A DNA stretch of 6,937 nucleotides from CAMBDR01 sp046597185 (GTDB lineage Bacteria > Pseudomonadota > Gammaproteobacteria > Burkholderiales > Burkholderiaceae_D), in NCBI GenBank assembly GCA_046597185.1, contig JBKJLF010000462.1, forward strand, positions 1 through 6,937. The letters are read 5' to 3'. Shown here in pieces: positions 1 to 6,545 of this stretch. Numbering within the stretch: position 1 is the stretch's first letter; each line of letters opens with the position of its first letter. Position numbers and translations under genes: made by a program. The notes under the pieces were generated by a model, which was not told where the DNA came from, did no database searches, and worked only from the letters and a program-made list of their open reading frames with translations.

Positions 1-1620
1 TATTATTCGGGTTGGGTGGCAGATGCAATTTTCGAAGCCATGCTCGGCTATGATTATCTGGCACGCCCGGCCAAATTGGTTGCCAAGACCGTCGAAGCCG
101 TGCCAGTGGCTGAAGACGGTGGAAAAAGCTACACTTTCCACATTAAAAAAGGCATTTATTTCAGCCCCGACCCGGTGTTTAAAGGCGTGCGACGCGAATT
201 GACGGCGCGCGATTATGAATATCAATTCAAGCGCGTCATTAATCCGATTAATCATTCGCCTTCGGCCGGATTTATCGAAGGCAAGATTGTGGGTCTCGAT
301 GTCTTGGCCGACCAAGCCAAAAAAACCGGCCGCTTTGATTACGATGCCAAGGTGGAAGGCTTGCAAGTGCTGGATCGCTACACGCTCAAAATCACACTCA
401 CCCGCCCAGACTATAATTTTTTATACTTTACCGCCTATGGCAGTTTGGCGGCCACCGCGCGCGAAGTGGTGGATGCGTATGGCACGCAATTGGGCCAACA
501 TCCGGTTGGTACCGGGCCGTATATGTTGGGGCAATATGTGCCGGCAAGTAAGATTGTATTGGTGGCCAACCCGGAGTATGCTGGTTTTACCTGGAATTTT
601 AGCTCAGATGATCCGGCCGATAAAGCCATCATCAGTGCCATGCAGGATAAAAAAATGCCACAAATCGGGCGCATCGAAATTAGCATCATCGAAGAGGAGC
701 AGCCGCGCTGGCTGGCGTTTCAGGAAAAGAAAATTGATATTGATATGTTGCCGCAATCGGTGGCACCAACCGTGCTTAACGGCAGTCAGTTGAAGCCGGA
801 ATTTGTGCGCGAAGGGGTGCAACTTTATCGTTATGTGGAGCCGGAGATTATTTACACCTCGTTCAATATGCGCGACCCCATGGTAGGCGGAATGAGTAAG
901 GAAAAAATCGCATTACGCCGTGCGCTCGCCATGGCTTACAGTAATGCCGAAGAAGTTGCCCGTCTGCGCCAGGGGCAGGCTGTGGCGTTGCAAAGTATTG
1001 TTCCAGTGGGTATCATTGGATACAATCCCAAGTATCGGAGCAGCACACGGTATGATATTTCATTGGCTAATAAGTTATTAGATAAGTTTGGCTATAAACG
1101 CGGCGCAGATGGCTTTCGCACGCGGCCTGACGGAAAACCCTTGCTGCTCGATATACGGCAGCAGCAGGATTCAACCAGCAAGGTTTTTTCTGAAATATGG
1201 AAACGCGGCCTGGATCAAATCGGGGTGCGGGCAAATCACACATTTGGCCGGTTTCCCGATAACTATAAAGCCGCCCAGGCTTGCAAATTAATGATGTATG
1301 GCTCGGCTTGGCTGCCGGATATTCCGGATGGTGAAAATTTCCTGCAATTATTGTACGGCCCAAATTCGGGGCGCGGCAATAATGCTTGTTATCAATCCCC
1401 CGTGTTTGATGCTTTGTATACCAAAGTGCTGCAACTGCCGCCCGGCCCCGAGCGTTTGGCCTTGTATGAACAAATGAACCGGCAAATGGAAGCCGATACA
1501 CCCTGGGCCTTGCATACCGCCCGGATACGCAATTGGTTGTATCGACCCTGGGTTAAAGGTTTCAAAAAGCACCCGGTGCTGCATTCCACCTGGCAGTTTA
1601 TGGATATTGAGAAGCATTAA
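1..1620 (+). CDS. Family 5 peptide ABC transporter substrate-binding protein, 5'-truncated by the window edge
   Basis: This is a periplasmic receptor of the OppA/DppA type (SBP_bac_5), expected to bind peptides and deliver them to the permeases encoded downstream. The frame is open from base 1 and 539 residues are visible. Alignment with the next gene places visible residue 1 at about its residue 72, so roughly 70 N-terminal residues, including any signal peptide, lie outside the window. The GTG at 16 is therefore not the true start. Family hallmarks are the HPVGTGPY segment, KEKIALRRALAMAY, and the W-x-x-D-x-x-D-x-x-N-F motif near residues 437-447. The first Asp of that motif (codon 1318-1320) matches the position that binds the ligand alpha-amino group in OppA (Asp419) and DppA (Asp408), as I recall them. 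The only two visible cysteines (codons 1282 and 1387) are conserved in the paralogue. The stop codon overlaps the next start by one base. The exact ligand (peptide, or another family 5 substrate) cannot be told from sequence alone. Confidence 0.93.
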   Translation, partial: YYSGWVADAIFEAMLGYDYLARPAKLVAKTVEAVPVAEDGGKSYTFHIKKGIYFSPDPVFKGVRRELTARDYEYQFKRVINPINHSPSAGFIEGKIVGLDVLADQAKKTGRFDYDAKVEGLQVLDRYTLKITLTRPDYNFLYFTAYGSLAATAREVVDAYGTQLGQHPVGTGPYMLGQYVPASKIVLVANPEYAGFTWNFSSDDPADKAIISAMQDKKMPQIGRIEISIIEEEQPRWLAFQEKKIDIDMLPQSVAPTVLNGSQLKPEFVREGVQLYRYVEPEIIYTSFNMRDPMVGGMSKEKIALRRALAMAYSNAEEVARLRQGQAVALQSIVPVGIIGYNPKYRSSTRYDISLANKLLDKFGYKRGADGFRTRPDGKPLLLDIRQQQDSTSKVFSEIWKRGLDQIGVRANHTFGRFPDNYKAAQACKLMMYGSAWLPDIPDGENFLQLLYGPNSGRGNNACYQSPVFDALYTKVLQLPPGPERLALYEQMNRQMEADTPWALHTARIRNWLYRPWVKGFKKHPVLHSTWQFMDIEKH

Positions 1621-3473
1621 TGAAGAACGTGAAGCGAGGAAATGGGATGAGTGGATTGGGTAAAATGGGCTTGTTTAAAAACGGTCTGGCCAAAACGGGG
1701 TTGATGGCTATGGTGACGGTGTTGGCGCTCATGGCTGGCGTGTCGGTATCGGCCAAGCCTGATCCCAACAAGGTATTGCGCTTTGTGTTTCCCGCTGCCG
1801 AAACCGGGTTTGATCCGGCGGTCTCGCAAGATTTATATTCATCTCAAATTAATCATTCGATTTTTGAATCACTCTACACCTATGATTACATGGCGCGCCC
1901 GGCCAAAATTGTGCCGCAGGCAGCCGATGGTTTGCCGGAAGTGAGTGCCAATGGCAAGACCTACACCATCCGCTTGAAAAAGGGAATTTATTTTTCGCCC
2001 GATCCAGCCTTTGGCGGCAAACAGCGCGAGCTGACGATGGATGATTTCGTCTATTCGTATAAGCGCTTGTTTGACCCGCGCATTCGCTCCCCGCATTCCT
2101 GGCTGTTTGAAGGCAAAATTGTTGGCCTGGATGAATATGCGGCGCTGGCCAGCAAGCAAAAACGCTTCGATTACGATGTGAAAATCCCCGGTTTTGAAGT
2201 CATCGACAAATATACGCTACGCCTGCATCTCAAGCAGACCGACTACCATATGACGATGATGTTGGCGCATAACCCGGCCGTTGCGCTGGCGCGCGAGGTG
2301 GTGGAAAAATACCAGGATGCACAAGGGCATGTCATGGCGCATCCGGTGGGTACGGGTGCTTATCGACTGGTGGAATGGGTGCGCGCTTCGCGCATTGTGT
2401 TGGAAGCGAACCCGCAATATCGAGGCTATACATGGAATTTTGCCGCTGGCACGGATCCGGAAGATGCCGATATTGTGGCCAAAATGAAGGGTAAATCAAT
2501 GCCGCAAATTGGCCGCATCGAAGTGAGTGTGATGTTGGAAGACCAATCGCGCTTGCTTGCGTTTCAAAATGCCGAAGTCGATTTGTTTGAGCTGCAAGGG
2601 CCGCTGGCACCCAAAATGCTGGAAAAGAAAGGCACGATACGCGCCGAATTTGCCAGCAAAGGTTATCAAATTTCACGCGTGCTTGATCCGGAAATCAGCT
2701 ATTACTATTGGAATTTGGAAGACCCGGTAGTGGGTGGCTTTGGCAAAGAAAAAATCGCACTGCGGCGCGCTTTGGCAATGGCTTATAACGTGCCTGAAGA
2801 AATCGCCGTGGTCTGGAACGGCCACGCTGAACCCGTACAGTTTCCGATTCCACCGGGCGTGGTCGGACATGATCCGCAATACAAAAGCACTTTGCAATTT
2901 GATCCCGCTGTAGCCAATGCCTTGCTGGATAAGTTCGGCTATAAAAAAGGGGCCGATGGTTTTCGTACCCTGCCCGATGGCAAGCCGCTGGTGGTCAATT
3001 ACGTTGCGCGTAACGATTCTGCTGGTCAGCATCAGGCGGAGATGTGGAAAAAAGCCTATGATCTGGTGGCGGTTCAAATGGTGACCCATAAAAAGCCGTT
3101 CCCTGATATTTTAAAAGGGGAAAAAGCTTGCCAAGTGCAAACCCGTACCAGCCCCTGGGTGGCGGATTACCCGGATGGCGATAATTTTATGATGTTGTTC
3201 ACCAAGGCTAATATCCATCAGGCCAATAATAGCTGTTTTAGCCATCCGGACTACGACAAAATGTATTTGCAATCGCAAGCCATGCCCGCAGGCCCGGAGC
3301 GTGATGTGCTGTTTCATAAAATGGCGCGCATTCTGGAATTGTATGGCGGCGTGCGCATCGGGTATGCGCGTTACCGCAATATGGTGGCGCAGCCCAAAGT
3401 GATCGGCTTTAAGAAACATCCAATTTTTCACACAGATTGGTTATATATCGATATCGATAACAGCAAGAAATAA
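1620..3473 (+). CDS. Family 5 peptide ABC transporter substrate-binding protein, second tandem paralogue
   Basis: This is a complete OppA/DppA-like periplasmic receptor of 617 residues from the first ATG, about half identical to the upstream protein (29 of 58 residues in the first alignable stretch, counted by eye). It has a basic N-terminus, a hydrophobic stretch around residues 28-43 and a likely signal peptidase I site after VSVSA (residue 45). There is no lipobox cysteine, so it should be soluble in the periplasm. Shared motifs are KKGIYFSPDP, HPVGTGAY, KEKIALRRALAMAY and W-V-A-D-Y-P-D-G-D-N-F. The Asp at codon 3165-3167 is the likely ligand amine contact. Its only cysteines, at residues 504 and 539, have the same spacing as in the paralogue. 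The start is not certain. ATG 1620 overlaps the previous stop (TAATG) with a weak GAGAAG upstream, while ATG 1647 has a better GAGGA and would give a more ordinary 36-residue signal peptide (608 residues in total). Different side chains around the binding motif suggest a different ligand range. Confidence 0.95.
   Translation: MKNVKRGNGMSGLGKMGLFKNGLAKTGLMAMVTVLALMAGVSVSAKPDPNKVLRFVFPAAETGFDPAVSQDLYSSQINHSIFESLYTYDYMARPAKIVPQAADGLPEVSANGKTYTIRLKKGIYFSPDPAFGGKQRELTMDDFVYSYKRLFDPRIRSPHSWLFEGKIVGLDEYAALASKQKRFDYDVKIPGFEVIDKYTLRLHLKQTDYHMTMMLAHNPAVALAREVVEKYQDAQGHVMAHPVGTGAYRLVEWVRASRIVLEANPQYRGYTWNFAAGTDPEDADIVAKMKGKSMPQIGRIEVSVMLEDQSRLLAFQNAEVDLFELQGPLAPKMLEKKGTIRAEFASKGYQISRVLDPEISYYYWNLEDPVVGGFGKEKIALRRALAMAYNVPEEIAVVWNGHAEPVQFPIPPGVVGHDPQYKSTLQFDPAVANALLDKFGYKKGADGFRTLPDGKPLVVNYVARNDSAGQHQAEMWKKAYDLVAVQMVTHKKPFPDILKGEKACQVQTRTSPWVADYPDGDNFMMLFTKANIHQANNSCFSHPDYDKMYLQSQAMPAGPERDVLFHKMARILELYGGVRIGYARYRNMVAQPKVIGFKKHPIFHTDWLYIDIDNSKK
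1636..1640 (+). promoter_or_regulatory. Candidate ribosome binding site for an internal start of the second binding protein
   Basis: GAGGA lies 6 bases before an in-frame ATG at 1647. It is a better Shine-Dalgarno match than the GAGAAG at 1609-1614 that precedes ATG 1620. It therefore bears on which start is used. Both starts leave the hydrophobic part of the signal peptide intact. Confidence 0.45.
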
Positions 3474-3520
3474 CACACCATACCTATAAATAATTTAAAA
3501 AATCATCAAACAGGAGAATC
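3474..3520 (+). promoter_or_regulatory. AT-rich intergenic spacer with ribosome binding site for the M3 peptidase
   Basis: This 47-bp spacer is clearly richer in A and T than its flanks. AGGAG at 3512-3516 sits 4 bases before the ATG at 3521 and fixes that start. A TATAAA at 3485-3490 resembles a -10 box, but no good -35 box is seen at the right distance, so an internal promoter is only possible. There is no stem-loop followed by a T run, so transcription probably continues from the binding-protein genes into the peptidase gene. Confidence 0.6.
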
Positions 3521-5530
3521 ATGAAACCAAGCACCACCTTTCTGGCCATTGCACTGGCATTCGCTGCACAAGCAACTTTGGCTGCGGATACCAAGTCAAG
3601 CGTGCGCCCTTTAATTCCCTTAATCAAGGCCGATCAAGTTGCCAGCCGTTGCGATGCAGGTTTGAAAGACTTAAAAAAACAGGTTGCCGTGTTAGAAAAG
3701 CTGCCAGCCGCCAAGTTAAAAAAGGGCCGTGATGTGTTTGCCCGCTGGGACGCTTTGACGACTGCCACCGAAGACTTGCAAGGCCCGATGGACATATTGA
3801 GCAATGTCGATCCTGACCCGAAAATACGGAGTGCAATGGAAGCGTGCATGGTCAAAATCAATGCGTTCACCACCGAGTTGTATCAAAACGAAAAGCTGTT
3901 CAAGGTAATGCAAGCGGCCAAGGCCGATGATATTATCGACGCCAAGTTTCGTCAGGACGTGCTCGATTCGTTTGAAGATACTGGTGCTTCCCTGTCCAAG
4001 GATAAGCGCGAGCGGATGAAAGCCGTGTCGAAAAAAATCGATGAATTAAGCCAGGAGTTCGCACGCAATGTGCGTGACAATAATGAAAAATTGAGTTTTA
4101 CCCCGGATGAAATGCAAGGTATGCCTGCCGCGTTTTTAGCCAGTGCCAAGCGCGACGACAAGGGCAATTATTTGCTCGGTTTTGATTACCCCGCCTACCA
4201 CCCGTTTATGGATTTTTCTGACAATAGCGAAGCGCGCAAACGCTATCAGGCGGCATTTAACAATCGGGGCGGCGCAAAGAACCTGGAACTGATGAAACAG
4301 GTGTCCCAGTTGCGGCGCGAAATGGCGGGTTTGTTTGGCGTTGATAATTATGCCGATTATGTAATCCGGCGGCGCATGGCGGGTACAGCGGCGGAAGTAC
4401 AGAGTTTTCTGGGCGGCGTGCAAAAAGCCGTAACGGAAGCGGAAAAGCGCGAAGTGGAAGAATTACGGGTAATGAAGTCGGAAACGCTGAAAACGCCCTT
4501 GGCTGAGACCACCATGCCGCGTTGGGATCAGCAATACTGGGTAAATAAGGTCAAGCAAACGCGCTATAAGGTCGATCAAAATGAATTGCGCAAATATTTC
4601 CTCACCGATGCTGCCGTGCCATGGATTTTGGATGTGTCGAGCAAACTATATGGCGTCGAATTCAAACAGGTGACGGTGCCAGTGTGGCATCAGGATGTGG
4701 TGTATTACGATGTGATCGACAGTAGCAGTCAGCAACGTATTGCCGGGATTTATCTTGACTTGTTCCCGCGTGCGGGCAAATACGGTCATGCCGCCGCCTG
4801 GGGTGTGCGCAATGGCAGCACGCTGGCACGGCGCACGCCGGTTGCAACCCTGGTGACCAATTTCGACCGCCAGGGCCTGGATGTGTTAGAAATGGAAACC
4901 ATGGTGCATGAATTTGGCCATGTGCTGCATATCGTTTTGTCCAATACCCGTTATGCGCGTTCGGCTGGCACCAATGTGGAACTTGATTTCGTGGAAGCGC
5001 CTTCTCAGATGTATGAAGAATGGGCGCGTCGCAAGCAGTCTTTGGCCAGTTTTGCCAGCTTTTGCAAAACCGCTTGCCCGGTGTTGGATGATGCCTTAAT
5101 TGCCCGTATGGCGCAGGCGCATAATTTTGGCCGTGCGATTCGCTTCGGGCGGCAATTGGTGTACGCCAAATTTGATATGGCGATTCACGGTAAAGAGGCG
5201 GTCGAGCCGATGGCGGCGTGGCAGCAAATTGAGGGTGCAACCCCGATGGGTTATGTGGACGGCACACAATTCCCCGGACAGTTCAACCATACCATGGGCG
5301 GCTACGGCGCGGGTTATTATGGTTATATGTGGTCGGAAGTATTGGCTTTGGACATGCTCTCGGGCTACCAGGGCAATATCATGAATCCTGAAATTGGTCG
5401 GCGCTATCGGACTGAAATTTTGTCCAAGGGAGCAGAGTTGCGGGCAGGGGATTTGGTCAAAAATTTTCTTGGGCGGGTGCCCAACAGCAAGGCATTTTTT
5501 GCTGAAATTTCCGGCCAGCGGGTACAATAA
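3521..5530 (+). CDS. M3-family zinc oligopeptidase (thimet oligopeptidase/OpdA/Dcp type), predicted periplasmic
   Basis: This 669-residue metallopeptidase should cleave short peptides, since the M3 fold is a deep-channel oligopeptidase that excludes folded proteins. The zinc site is complete: H463-E464-F-G-H467 (codons 4907-4921), with E492 in the VEAPSQ segment as third ligand, 25 residues after the second His, as in rat thimet oligopeptidase (H473, H477, E502). The substrate-binding set is also intact: H590, Y595, Y599 and Y602 have the same spacing as thimet oligopeptidase H600, Y605, Y609 and Y612. Length is close to the 680-odd residues usual for OpdA and Dcp. The first 21 residues (lysine at 2, hydrophobic core, ending ATLA before ADTK) look like a cleavable signal peptide, whereas classical OpdA and Dcp are cytosolic. 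Four cysteines (44, 109, 515, 519) could form two disulfides. Its place between receptor and permease genes suggests trimming of peptides before uptake. Family assignment is firm, location is inferred, and endo- versus dipeptidyl-carboxypeptidase activity cannot be decided here. Confidence 0.96.
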   Translation: MKPSTTFLAIALAFAAQATLAADTKSSVRPLIPLIKADQVASRCDAGLKDLKKQVAVLEKLPAAKLKKGRDVFARWDALTTATEDLQGPMDILSNVDPDPKIRSAMEACMVKINAFTTELYQNEKLFKVMQAAKADDIIDAKFRQDVLDSFEDTGASLSKDKRERMKAVSKKIDELSQEFARNVRDNNEKLSFTPDEMQGMPAAFLASAKRDDKGNYLLGFDYPAYHPFMDFSDNSEARKRYQAAFNNRGGAKNLELMKQVSQLRREMAGLFGVDNYADYVIRRRMAGTAAEVQSFLGGVQKAVTEAEKREVEELRVMKSETLKTPLAETTMPRWDQQYWVNKVKQTRYKVDQNELRKYFLTDAAVPWILDVSSKLYGVEFKQVTVPVWHQDVVYYDVIDSSSQQRIAGIYLDLFPRAGKYGHAAAWGVRNGSTLARRTPVATLVTNFDRQGLDVLEMETMVHEFGHVLHIVLSNTRYARSAGTNVELDFVEAPSQMYEEWARRKQSLASFASFCKTACPVLDDALIARMAQAHNFGRAIRFGRQLVYAKFDMAIHGKEAVEPMAAWQQIEGATPMGYVDGTQFPGQFNHTMGGYGAGYYGYMWSEVLALDMLSGYQGNIMNPEIGRRYRTEILSKGAELRAGDLVKNFLGRVPNSKAFFAEISGQRVQ

Positions 5531-5533
5531 AGT

Positions 5534-5559
5534 TTGGCAAAATCGCTTGGCAAAATCGC
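5534..5559 (+). repeat. Perfect 13-bp tandem duplication after the peptidase stop codon
   Basis: TTGGCAAAATCGC occurs twice with no gap, at 5534-5546 and 5547-5559. It begins three bases after the peptidase stop codon, inside the 66-bp spacer before the permease gene. The unit is not palindromic, and I see no strong hairpin with a T tract, so it does not look like a terminator. A simple slippage duplication is the plainest explanation. A protein-binding or RNA element with two half sites is possible but unsupported. Confidence 0.9.
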
Positions 5560-5585
5560 CGATGGTGTCATTTTTCAGCTTCAAA

Positions 5586-5591
5586 TAAGGA
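5586..5591 (+). promoter_or_regulatory. Ribosome binding site of the DppB/OppB-type permease
   Basis: TAAGGA ends 5 bases before the ATG at 5597. It selects this start over an in-frame TTG at 5534, which would add 21 residues not typical of the family and lies inside the 13-bp tandem repeat. Confidence 0.75.
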
Positions 5592-5596
5592 ATCCC

Positions 5597-6535
5597 ATGT
5601 TAGCTTACATCCTGCGTCGCCTATGGCAAATGTTACCCACTATGCTGGGTGTGGTGTTGCTGGTCTTTTTCTTGTTTAACTGGGTCGGGGGCGACCCCGC
5701 CTACATCCTGGCGGGGAAAATGTCAAACCCGGCCCAGATTGAAAATATTCGCACCCAACTCGGCATCAATCAACCGTACTATGTGCAGTTGGGCATCTTT
5801 CTCAAGCAAATTGCGACCTTTAACTTTGGCAATAGTTGGAGTACCCAGGAAGCGGTATCGAGCGTGATTATGACGCGGCTGGGGCCATCGCTCACCTTAC
5901 TGGTGCCACTGACGATTTTGGAAACCTTTATCGCCATTGCGCTGGCGTTGGCAGTGGCCTATGTGCGTGGCTCGCTCACCGACCGCGCCGTCATGGTGGC
6001 CTGTACGGTTGGCATGTCGATCAGTATTTTGGTCTACATCATCGTGTTCCAATATGTGCTGGCGTATAAATTTGGCTGGTTTGCGGTACAAGGCTGGGGC
6101 GACAGTTTTTGGGAAAATTTGCTGCGTTATTCCACCTTGCCGATTTTGATTGGTCTGGCCGTGAGTATCGCGCCCAATTTACGGCTGTTTCGTACCTTTG
6201 TGCTCGATGAAGTGAATCAGGACTATGTGCGCACCGCGCGCGCCAAGGGTTTGAAAGAAGGGCGCATCATGTGGGTGCATGTGTTGCGCAATGCCTCCAT
6301 TCCCATCATTACCCATGTGATGGGGAATTTGCCGGCGCTGTTGATCGGTTCGTTTTTGCTGGAACGCTTCTTTGGTATTCCCGGCATTGGGCGCGAGGTG
6401 ATTCAGGCGGTAGAGCGCAGTGATTTTCCGGTGATCAAAGCGATTACCGTGTATGTGGCCGCCGCGACCATGATCTTTAATTTATTGACCGATTTGATGT
6501 ATCAGGCGGTTGATCCACGCGTCCAATTGAAGTGA
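5597..6535 (+). CDS. Peptide ABC transporter permease, DppB/OppB type
   Basis: This 312-residue inner-membrane protein should form one half of the translocation channel, paired with the permease encoded next. It begins with the family-typical MLAYILRRLWQMLPT and has six likely membrane helices near residues 12-30, 98-122, 132-156, 177-198, 238-258 and 279-303. A long periplasmic segment follows helix 1, with the usual GDPA and the LGINQPYYVQ region. The cytoplasmic EAA loop that contacts the ATPase lies near 205-231 and reads E-x3-D-Y-V-R-T-A-R-A-K-G-L, followed by the H-x-L-R-N-A signature. The FGIPGIGRE segment and the C-terminal D-P-R are also characteristic. Length matches DppB and OppB homologues. 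The gene is followed after 10 bp by its partner permease. Dipeptide versus oligopeptide preference cannot be read from the permease, so no specific symbol is assigned. Confidence 0.96.
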   Translation: MLAYILRRLWQMLPTMLGVVLLVFFLFNWVGGDPAYILAGKMSNPAQIENIRTQLGINQPYYVQLGIFLKQIATFNFGNSWSTQEAVSSVIMTRLGPSLTLLVPLTILETFIAIALALAVAYVRGSLTDRAVMVACTVGMSISILVYIIVFQYVLAYKFGWFAVQGWGDSFWENLLRYSTLPILIGLAVSIAPNLRLFRTFVLDEVNQDYVRTARAKGLKEGRIMWVHVLRNASIPIITHVMGNLPALLIGSFLLERFFGIPGIGREVIQAVERSDFPVIKAITVYVAAATMIFNLLTDLMYQAVDPRVQLK

Positions 6536-6538
6536 GGA
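6533..6538 (+). promoter_or_regulatory. Ribosome binding site of the second permease, overlapping the preceding stop codon
   Basis: TGAGGA uses the stop codon of the upstream permease as its first three bases and ends 7 bases before ATG 6546. A nearer ATG at 6538 is followed by a stop after two codons and cannot be the start. The arrangement favours translational coupling of the two permease subunits. Confidence 0.75.
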
Positions 6539-6545
6539 TGAATCG

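Noticed and set aside
16..18. GTG as start of the first receptor
   Set aside because: The frame is open to base 1 and the residues before it still align with the paralogue (Y-S at its residues 73-74), so the gene begins outside the window.
3446..3459. Perfect 14-bp palindrome TATCGATATCGATA near the end of the second receptor gene
   Set aside because: It is mostly produced by the codons for Ile-Asp-Ile-Asp, is AT-rich, and is not followed by a T tract, so a terminator or operator role is not supported.
4662..5267. 201-codon open frame on the minus strand
   Set aside because: It lies entirely within the M3 peptidase catalytic domain. Its translation is rich in Pro, His, Arg and Ser with no recognisable domain, as expected for an antisense shadow.
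5534..5536. TTG start for the DppB-type permease
   Set aside because: It lies inside the 13-bp repeat, has no Shine-Dalgarno, and adds 21 unusual residues. ATG 5597 has TAAGGA at good spacing and the typical family N-terminus.
5531..5596. Possible terminator between peptidase and permease genes
   Set aside because: The short T run near 5570 is not preceded by a stable GC-rich stem. The direct repeats do not pair with each other.
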